From assembly GCA_023457235.1 (NCBI GenBank), contig JAEWMK010000548.1, positions 1 to 6,046 on the forward strand: 6,046 nt of DNA, given 5' to 3'. Both the position numbers and the translations under genes were made by a program. The stretch's first letter is position 1, and every line of letters starts with the position of its first letter. The notes beneath the pieces are model-generated. The model did no database searches and had not been told where the DNA came from. It was given only the letters and a program-made list of their open reading frames with translations. The stretch is from Bacillota bacterium (GTDB lineage: Bacteria > Bacillota > Bacilli > Bacillales > Bacillaceae_J). Shown here piece after piece: positions 1-4,332 of the stretch.

Positions 1-11
1 ACATTCTCCAT
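1..11 (-). CDS. Start of a divergent leftward gene, cut by the window edge
   Basis: Read on the minus strand, an AGGAGGG ribosome binding site (plus-strand CCCTCCT at 17-23) stands 5 bases before an ATG at 11-9, followed by codons for Glu and Asn before the window ends. The strength of the Shine-Dalgarno match and its correct spacing are the only evidence. Only M-E-N is visible, so nothing can be said about the product. If real, this gene is transcribed away from the NO reductase gene, and the two share the roughly 240-bp region between them. Confidence 0.5.
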
Positions 12-107
12 GGTTTCCCTCCTATTCCCTTAAGTTATTTTTATCTTAACAGATTGTAGAACAGGCTACGAGAGTAATTTTCGCAAAATTTTAAAAGGTT
101 TTTACAA

Positions 108-131
108 TTAACACTATGTGTATAGTGCTAA
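108..131. promoter_or_regulatory. Palindrome, possible operator between divergent genes
   Basis: The core is a perfect 6-bp inverted repeat, CACTAT (112-117) and ATAGTG (122-127), around a GTGT spacer. It extends outward by a mismatch and then TTA/TAA, giving 10-bp arms with one mismatch. Its compact symmetry is typical of a dimeric repressor or activator site. It lies just upstream of the proposed qNOR promoter and could serve either divergent gene. I cannot assign a regulator. It does not match the FNR consensus. Confidence 0.45.
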
Positions 132-176
132 GTGATTAAAAACACACCCAACTGTTGTTTTAAATCACACCATAAT
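131..176 (+). promoter_or_regulatory. FNR/CRP-like site and -10 box of the NO reductase promoter
   Basis: AGTGA (131-135), six bases, then ACACA (142-146) matches 8 of 10 positions of the Bacillus Fnr consensus TGTGA-N6-TCACA. A CATAAT box (171-176, 5 of 6 to TATAAT) follows, with no convincing -35 box, as expected for an activator-dependent promoter. The predicted start near 183 puts the site centre at about -44.5, 3 bp further than the usual -41.5. The same AGTGA-N6-ACACACCC element recurs at 2667-2685 before the next gene, which supports a real shared site. The regulator could be Fnr or another CRP/FNR-family protein. Confidence 0.5.
132..168. repeat. Imperfect inverted repeat over the qNOR promoter
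   Basis: GTGATTAAAAACA (132-144) and TGTTTTAAATCAC (156-168) are reverse complements at 12 of 13 positions, separated by 11 bases. The left arm overlaps the FNR-like site and the right arm ends 3 bp before the CATAAT box. The arms may be two operator half-sites, or two copies of the same recognition element in opposite orientation. Most of it should lie upstream of the transcript, so a role as an RNA hairpin is less likely. Confidence 0.5.
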
Positions 177-252
177 ATTCTTTTAGATTGTAAGATGTTC
201 ATTGTGAAAGGCGCGCCGTAGGACTATTATCAAAAAATTGGAGTGAAAATAA

Positions 253-2616
253 ATGGGTGTAAGAAAACTAGATCCATATTCGGCATCAAAACCAACTTCA
301 AAGAATGCCCTTATGAAATCAATTTTAGTTTTCACATTATTAATTAGTTTTACAGTTTTATTGGTAGGTGGATATGGGATCTTTAAAGGCAATGCACCTA
401 GACCGACTGAAATTACAAGTCCTAGCGGGGATGTCGTAATTACAAAAGAATCGATCATGGGTGGTCAGGCTGTATTCCAAAAGTATGGTTTAATGGATTA
501 TGGTACTGTTTTAGGTCATGGATCTTATATGGGACCTGACTATACGGCTGAAGCTTTACGAGTGTATACGGAAGGTATGCAGGATTTTAGAGCTGAAGAA
601 AAGTTTGGTGCCACATATAAAGAGTTATCAGTTGATGAACAAGTTGTTATTAAAGAACAAGTCATCAAAGAAATGCGCGAAAACCGCTATGATGCAAATA
701 CTGATACATTACCATTAACAGATGCACAAGTATATGGCTTAGAACAAGTTAGAGAACATTATAAAGATGTATTTACAAATGGCGATAATTGGGGATTAAA
801 GCCAGGTTTAATTAAAGAAGAGCATATGCCAGCTACAGACCGTGCTTATGTGGCTGAAGGCGATCAAATTACACAAATCTCTGATTTCTTCTTCTGGACT
901 GCTTGGTTATCAAGCACATTACGTCAAGGCGATGAAATTACTTATACGAACAACTGGCCTTATTATGATGATGCAGGCAATACAATGGCACTAGGAGCTG
1001 TTTGGTGGTCTGGTGTTAGTGTAACTTTATTGATTCTATTTATTGGTATTATTTTATTCGTATTCTATCGTTATCATTTAGATATGCATCCAGCTTATGA
1101 GGATGGTAAGTTTCCAATAATTGATTTACGTAAGCAACCAGTAACACTTTCACAAATTAAAGTAGGTAAATATTTTGCCGTAGTTGCTATTCTTTTCTTT
1201 GTACAGTCAATGTTTGGTGCGCTTCTTGCTCACTATTATATTGAACCAGATAGCTTCTTCGGAATTAAATGGATTCATGACATACTACCTTTCTCTATTA
1301 CAAAAGGATACCATCTACAACTAGCGATCTTCTGGATTGCAACAGCATGGTTAGGTATGGGTCTATATATTGCTCCATTAGTTGGTGGACATGAACCAAA
1401 GAAACAAGGTCTATTGGTAGACGTATTATTCTGGGCCCTTGTTGTTCTTGTATTCGGTTCAATGATTGGTGAATGGTTAGGTGCAAACGGTAAGTTAGGT
1501 AACCTTTGGTTCTTATTAGGACATAATGGTTGGGAATATATCGAACTTGGCCGTGTTTGGCAGCTTGTTTTAATCGCAGGTATGGGTATTTGGTTATTCC
1601 TTGTATTTAGAGGTATTAAGAGCGGATTAAAGCGTGAAACTGATAAGGGTGGTTTAATACACTTATTATTCTATTCAGCAATTGCTGTTCCAGCTTTCTA
1701 TGTGTTTGCATTATTAATTAACCCTGATACACACTTTACAATGGCAGACTACTGGCGTTGGTGGATCATCCACTTATGGGTAGAAGGTATCTTCGAAGTA
1801 TTTGCTGTTGTCGTTATCGGTTTCTTGTTAGTACAGCTTGGATTAGTTACGAAAAGTTCAACGATCAAAGCTTTATATTTCCAAATTACATTATTATTAG
1901 GCAGCGGTGTTATCGGTATTGGCCACCACTTCTACTATAATGGTTCTGCTGAAGTTTGGATTGCCTTAGGTGCTGTCTTCTCAGCATTAGAAGTAATTCC
2001 ATTAACACTATTAATTTTAGAAGCTTATGAGCATTATAAAATTGTTAAAGATGGCGGTATTGATTTCCCATATAAATCAACTTTCTGGTTCTTAATTTCA
2101 GTAGGTATTTGGAACTTAGTTGGAGCTGGGGTGTTAGGATTCCTAATCAACTTACCAGCTGTAAGCTACTTTGAACATGGTCAATTCTTAACACCGGCAC
2201 ATGGTCATGGATCGATGATGGGTGTATACGGATTCTTTGCGATTGCCGTATTAGTGTTCTCGTTAAGAAATATTGTAAAACCTGAGAAGTGGAATGACAA
2301 AATCATTAAAATTTCTTGCTGGTTAATGAACATCGGTTTAGCTGGTATGATTGCCATCTCATTACTTCCTATTGGTTGGTTACAATTAAAAGAAGCATTC
2401 ATGAAAGGCTACTGGGTATCACGTTCACCAGAATTTTTACAGCAAGAAGTTATTGTGAATTTAATTACAATTCGTGCAATCCCGGATACAATTTTCTTAA
2501 TTGGTGTTCTATTAATTATGTATGTAGCTGTAAAAGCGATCTTCAACTTACGTAAGCCAACACATAAAGAAGGCGAAGCTTTACCAGTAAAAGATTTAGC
2601 TATTGACGAAGATTAA
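253..2616 (+). CDS. norB: Quinol-dependent nitric oxide reductase (qNOR), complete
   Basis: This membrane enzyme reduces two NO to N2O with electrons from quinol (also called qnorB or norZ). The 787 residues fit the single-subunit form. TM1 is at about 23-44, followed by a hydrophilic outer domain at about 45-245 that replaces NorC but has no CxxCH heme c motif, then a helix near 247-272 and a NorB-like bundle of heme-copper oxidase type. Visible ligands are H507, E511, H558 and H559 for the non-heme iron, H650 for heme b3, and H354 with H652 for low-spin heme b. E515 is the second conserved glutamate. H327, E331 and D745 match the proposed quinol site of the Geobacillus enzyme, one residue lower in number. 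GGAGTG (240-245) lies 7 bases before the ATG. The gene ends in tandem TAA codons and appears monocistronic, with a new promoter following. Confidence 0.97.
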   Translation: MGVRKLDPYSASKPTSKNALMKSILVFTLLISFTVLLVGGYGIFKGNAPRPTEITSPSGDVVITKESIMGGQAVFQKYGLMDYGTVLGHGSYMGPDYTAEALRVYTEGMQDFRAEEKFGATYKELSVDEQVVIKEQVIKEMRENRYDANTDTLPLTDAQVYGLEQVREHYKDVFTNGDNWGLKPGLIKEEHMPATDRAYVAEGDQITQISDFFFWTAWLSSTLRQGDEITYTNNWPYYDDAGNTMALGAVWWSGVSVTLLILFIGIILFVFYRYHLDMHPAYEDGKFPIIDLRKQPVTLSQIKVGKYFAVVAILFFVQSMFGALLAHYYIEPDSFFGIKWIHDILPFSITKGYHLQLAIFWIATAWLGMGLYIAPLVGGHEPKKQGLLVDVLFWALVVLVFGSMIGEWLGANGKLGNLWFLLGHNGWEYIELGRVWQLVLIAGMGIWLFLVFRGIKSGLKRETDKGGLIHLLFYSAIAVPAFYVFALLINPDTHFTMADYWRWWIIHLWVEGIFEVFAVVVIGFLLVQLGLVTKSSTIKALYFQITLLLGSGVIGIGHHFYYNGSAEVWIALGAVFSALEVIPLTLLILEAYEHYKIVKDGGIDFPYKSTFWFLISVGIWNLVGAGVLGFLINLPAVSYFEHGQFLTPAHGHGSMMGVYGFFAIAVLVFSLRNIVKPEKWNDKIIKISCWLMNIGLAGMIAISLLPIGWLQLKEAFMKGYWVSRSPEFLQQEVIVNLITIRAIPDTIFLIGVLLIMYVAVKAIFNLRKPTHKEGEALPVKDLAIDED

Positions 2617-2644
2617 TAAATTTCAAGGGATATTTTTTCGAAAA

Positions 2645-2673
2645 AGTGACAAAATAGTGTCAAATTAGTGACA
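2645..2673. repeat. Three 11-bp-phased GTGACA/GTGTCA repeats
   Basis: AGTGACAAAAT, AGTGTCAAATT and AGTGACA follow one another at an exact 11-bp period (2645, 2656, 2667), so all three face the same side of the helix. Because the middle copy reads GTGTCA, neighbouring copies also form two overlapping dyads: TGACA-N6-TGTCA (2647-2662) and TGTCA-N6-TGACA (2658-2673). The third copy supplies the left half of the FNR-like site at 2667-2682. The block lies upstream of the DUF2249 promoter and may be a multi-site operator. No regulator is recognised. Confidence 0.5.
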
Positions 2674-2709
2674 TAGAACACACCCTATGTTTAATTAATA
2701 AGACATAAT
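2667..2709 (+). promoter_or_regulatory. FNR/CRP-like site and -10 box of the DUF2249 promoter
   Basis: AGTGA (2667-2671), six bases, then ACACA (2678-2682) repeats the element found before the NO reductase gene, including the three C residues after it (through 2685). A CATAAT box at 2704-2709 places the predicted start near 2716, putting the site centre (2674.5) at -41.5, the standard class II activator position. No good -35 box is present. A further inverted repeat, ACATAG (2671-2676) and CTATGT (2685-2690), overlaps the site. A second candidate -10, TATAAT at 2715-2720, also lacks a -35 box. Confidence 0.55.
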
Positions 2710-2751
2710 GGAATTATAATATTAATAACTTATCAATAGGAGGAACATAAA

Positions 2752-2982
2752 ATGGAATTTGCAGCAAAAGTAAATGCACCTGATTATCCACCAAGAGAGA
2801 AGCATCCAGTAATTTTCAAAACATTTGATGGCTTGCAATCTGGTGAATTTATGGAATTAACAAATGACCATGATCCACGCCCATTACAATATCAATTTAT
2901 GATGGAAAGACCTGAGCAATTCACTTGGGAATACCTTGAAGAAGGTCCTGATGTATGGCGCGTAGCAATCGGTAAAAAATAA
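2752..2982 (+). CDS. DUF2249 domain small protein
   Basis: The 76-residue cytoplasmic protein is essentially one DUF2249 domain, a family with a predicted TusA-like fold. Hallmarks are GEFMELTNDHDPRPL (31-45), with the conserved H40-D41-P42, and WEYLEEGPDVWRV (59-71). It has no cysteine, so it cannot act as a TusA-style sulfur carrier, and no membrane segment. H40 is the obvious candidate functional residue. DUF2249 domains occur alone or fused to hemerythrin-like domains and often near denitrification and NO genes. A role in NO, heme or metal handling is inference from that association and this context. AGGAGGA (2738-2744) is 7 bases before the ATG. The gene has its own promoter with the same FNR-like element as the NO reductase gene and is followed by a strong terminator. 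Confidence 0.9.
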   Translation: MEFAAKVNAPDYPPREKHPVIFKTFDGLQSGEFMELTNDHDPRPLQYQFMMERPEQFTWEYLEEGPDVWRVAIGKK

Positions 2983-2988
2983 TGTAAT

Positions 2989-3021
2989 AAAAGGCTGACA
3001 TCCAAAATGTCAGCCTTTTTT
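2989..3021 (+). terminator. Rho-independent terminator after the DUF2249 gene
   Basis: A perfect 13-bp stem (2989-3001 with 3007-3019) contains GGCTGACAT/ATGTCAGCC and a 5-base CCAAA loop, ending in a run of six T (3016-3021). It starts 6 bases after the stop codon. The ribosome binding site of the next gene begins only 10 bases after the T run. That gene therefore probably depends on read-through, unless a promoter lies inside the DUF2249 gene. Confidence 0.93.
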
Positions 3022-3043
3022 CTGTAAGATAAGGAGGGATTGG

Positions 3044-3526
3044 GTGAAGGGTTGGTTAATCAGTAATGCACTCTTTATTTTTCTAGTCATATTTTGGAGT
3101 TTTTGGAACAGAGAATATTCCTCACCAACTATCGTAGCAGGGAAAAGCTTTGCTGTAATTGCGGTAATTTTATTTATCATTAATGTCAATATGTACTTTA
3201 TTTTTTTAATTATCCGTAAAAGTAAAGCAAAAGGGGTTAAGAAGACTTTAGCGCTTTTCTCACGAAAAATGATGAAGTTTCATGTTCCAATTGCCATTAC
3301 AGCGACGGCATTAATATGTATTCACGCGATTATTATGATTTCTTTTCATCCGCTTGAAATATTTGATATTAAAAAACTGAGCGGCTTATTGGCCATTCTT
3401 ATATTATCGGTTCATTTATTTAGTGGTTGGTTACGAAGAAAAAAAGCATCTGGTTTTAGAAGATTGTTTCATTTGCGGATGGCATTTATATTTTTAACTT
3501 TCTTTCTAATTCATATTTTTTTATGA
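3044..3526 (+). CDS. Small membrane protein, putative di-heme b ferric-reductase-like domain
   Basis: The start is GTG, with AAGGAGGG (3031-3038) 5 bases upstream. The 160 residues form about five membrane helices: 4-21, 36-58, 80-100, 112-130 and 142-160. Helix 3 carries H80 and H94, and helix 5 carries H143 and H157. Both pairs are spaced H-x13-H, and because one helix lies between them the two helices run parallel. This is the bis-heme b arrangement of ferric reductases, NOX and MsrQ/YedZ-type domains. H124 in helix 4 is an additional histidine. There is no FAD or NAD(P)H domain; the protein ends three residues after H157. The likely role is transmembrane electron transfer with a separate partner, perhaps metal or NO related. 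That is inference, and I do not recognise the exact family. It lies downstream of the DUF2249 terminator. Confidence 0.82.
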   Translation: MKGWLISNALFIFLVIFWSFWNREYSSPTIVAGKSFAVIAVILFIINVNMYFIFLIIRKSKAKGVKKTLALFSRKMMKFHVPIAITATALICIHAIIMISFHPLEIFDIKKLSGLLAILILSVHLFSGWLRRKKASGFRRLFHLRMAFIFLTFFLIHIFL

Positions 3527-3540
3527 GAAGGAAGTGGGGA

Positions 3541-3574
3541 AAAACAGGAAGCAGAAAGATCTTCCTGTTTTTTT
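3541..3574. terminator. Bidirectional terminator between convergent genes
   Basis: AAAACAGGAAG (3541-3551) pairs with CTTCCTGTTTT (3561-3571) over a 9-base loop and is followed by T to 3574. On the minus strand the stem is followed by five T (complement of 3540-3544). It sits between the stop of the membrane protein gene (3526) and the stop of the leftward 86-residue gene (3573-3575, overlapping the T run), so it can end transcription from both sides. Confidence 0.9.
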
Positions 3575-3833
3575 ATGGAAAATAAATGCGAAGAATATTT
3601 ACTCCATTTTTAAGTTCAAAATAATTCTTGAAAAACTCATTGGAGCGTTCAAATGTTTTATATTTTGATAAATCAATAGCTTCTTTAACTTTTTCGCCAA
3701 TTAAAAATTGTATTTCAGTGTCAGTAACATGAATGGTTTCAAAATCGAGTCCATCTCTTTGAACTAACTCTTCATCCTCATAATAATTTAGAACGGCTTG
3801 CCGATTTTTGTATTGGCTTAAACTATCTTTCAT
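3573..3833 (-). CDS. Unrecognised 86-residue protein, second gene of the CGCGG operon
   Basis: I do not recognise this protein. It is soluble, has no cysteine, and is rich in acidic and aromatic residues, with segments such as LNYYEDEELVQRDGLDFETI (15-34) and a tail of NILRIYFP. The chosen ATG (3833-3831) is 5 bases after the stop of the upstream gene, with a short AAGGA just before it; that spacing is poor, so translation may be coupled to the gene before. An in-frame ATG at 3854-3852 would add seven residues and overlap that gene, and one at 3884 would add seventeen. Tight linkage to the CGCGG protein suggests a shared job, for example binding or carrying the peptide, but the sequence does not show this. 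It ends in the bidirectional terminator. Confidence 0.72.
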   Translation of the reverse strand: MKDSLSQYKNRQAVLNYYEDEELVQRDGLDFETIHVTDTEIQFLIGEKVKEAIDLSKYKTFERSNEFFKNYFELKNGVNILRIYFP

Positions 3834-3838
3834 AATCC

Positions 3839-4102
3839 TTATTTCAGTTTCCATACTCGTAAAACATACCCTCCACAACCACATTGGTCGATAAATTTTG
3901 TTTTAATTGCATCACCAAATTTTTCGTGTAATAGTGGCGTAAGATATTCTTCAGGATCCCCAAAATGGTTTGAAGTCACTAAATTAACATAATACCCTGG
4001 TGCTGTCTCTTCCACAGCTTTTATTCCATCTTCGATGATGAGGTCTTTATCAAATTCATATTCATTATGCTCCAAGTCCATAGACCAATCTTTGTCCATC
4101 AT
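3839..4102 (-). CDS. CGCGG-family protein, putative radical-SAM-modified RiPP precursor
   Basis: The 87-residue protein has an acidic N-terminal part (DWSMDLEHNEYEFDKD, 5-20), a conserved-looking middle (APGYYVNLVT, 34-43; HFGDPEEYL, 46-54), and a C-terminal motif CGCGG at 74-78 followed by YVLRVWKLK. From memory this matches the small proteins NCBI names 'CGCGG family rSAM-modified RiPP protein', in which cysteines or neighbours near the C terminus are thought to be modified by a radical SAM enzyme. That function is a prediction for the family. C74 and C76 are its only cysteines. The size suggests a leader-like body with a short modified tail; a small metal- or heme-binding protein is an alternative. 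GGGAGGA (plus-strand 4110-4116) is 7 bases before the first of two adjacent ATG codons. No radical SAM gene is in view. It is divergent from narG and probably coregulated with it. Confidence 0.8.
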   Translation of the reverse strand: MMDKDWSMDLEHNEYEFDKDLIIEDGIKAVEETAPGYYVNLVTSNHFGDPEEYLTPLLHEKFGDAIKTKFIDQCGCGGYVLRVWKLK

Positions 4103-4144
4103 TACATATTCCTCCCAACAAAATCGAAAAGCCTATTCGTAAGT

Positions 4145-4160
4145 ATATTGTATTCAATAT
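4145..4160. repeat. AT-rich inverted repeat near the CGCGG operon start site
   Basis: ATATTG (4145-4150) and CAATAT (4155-4160) are perfect inverted repeats around TATT. The predicted minus-strand transcription start (about 4155) falls inside, so a bound repressor would block it. The AT-rich composition makes chance occurrence plausible. Confidence 0.3.
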
Positions 4161-4161
4161 T

Positions 4162-4167
4162 ATTCTA
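4162..4167 (-). promoter_or_regulatory. -10 box for the leftward CGCGG operon
   Basis: On the minus strand this reads TAGAAT, 5 of 6 to TATAAT. The predicted start near 4155 lies 41.5 bp from the centre of the palindrome at 4189-4204, which is the class II FNR/CRP position. No good -35 box is present, consistent with activator dependence. Confidence 0.5.
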
Positions 4168-4184
4168 TCGAAACCATCTTGTAT

Positions 4185-4208
4185 AAAAAGTGAGGCATCT
4201 CACTTTTT
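4185..4208. promoter_or_regulatory. Perfect FNR/CRP-type palindrome shared by the CGCGG operon and narG
   Basis: AAAAAGTGAG (4185-4194) and CTCACTTTTT (4199-4208) are perfect 10-bp inverted repeats around GCAT. The core AGTGA-N6-TCACT (4189-4204) matches the Fnr consensus TGTGA-N6-TCACA at 8 of 10 positions, differing only in the outermost base of each arm. It could be mistaken for a bidirectional terminator, but it stands between two divergent gene starts with no gene ending near it. Bacillus narG genes are typically Fnr-activated, which fits. Another CRP/FNR-family regulator remains possible. Confidence 0.6.
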
Positions 4209-4225
4209 CCAATAAAAATTCCATC

Positions 4226-4239
4226 TTTATTAGTATAAA
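4226..4239 (+). promoter_or_regulatory. Candidate -10 region for narG
   Basis: TTTATT (4226-4231, 4 of 6 to TATAAT) would give a start near 4238, exactly 41.5 bp from the palindrome centre and the mirror image of the leftward promoter. TATAAA (4234-4239, 5 of 6) is a better match to consensus but would put the activator near -49. I cannot choose between them. The leader to the narG start would be roughly 90 bases, and I see no clear structure in it. Confidence 0.4.
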
Positions 4240-4332
4240 TTATTTTTTTGGAAACACTATGATTATTGTCTAAAAATTGCCAAGCATCCTTTTTGTAAAA
4301 AAATAGACAAAAATAGTGAAGGGAGTAATGAG

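Noticed and set aside
210..217. GGCGCGCC, a GC-only palindrome in an AT-rich leader
   Set aside because: A single 8-bp rare-cutter-like site is not evidence of an engineered junction or an operator. It lies in the predicted 5' untranslated region, and nothing around it suggests a vector.
253..2616. Cytochrome c-type (NorC-fused) or CuA-type NO reductase
   Set aside because: The outer domain has no CxxCH and no cysteines for CuA, while the quinol-site residues H327, E331 and D745 are present.
2632..2645. A/T-rich palindrome (TTTTTCGAAAAA) just after the qNOR stop, as a terminator
   Set aside because: The stem has no GC-rich part and no loop, and no T run follows. I see no convincing terminator for qNOR, so transcription may continue toward the DUF2249 gene.
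3573..4102. The two overlapping leftward frames as one gene broken by a frameshift
   Set aside because: The first frame ends naturally nine residues after the CGCGG motif, as expected for that family, and the second frame has its own ATG 5 bases later. Two adjacent genes explain the data better.
4185..4208. The hairpin as a Rho-independent terminator
   Set aside because: No gene ends nearby on either strand; it lies between two divergent starts and fits FNR/CRP operator geometry with promoter boxes at the right distance on both sides.
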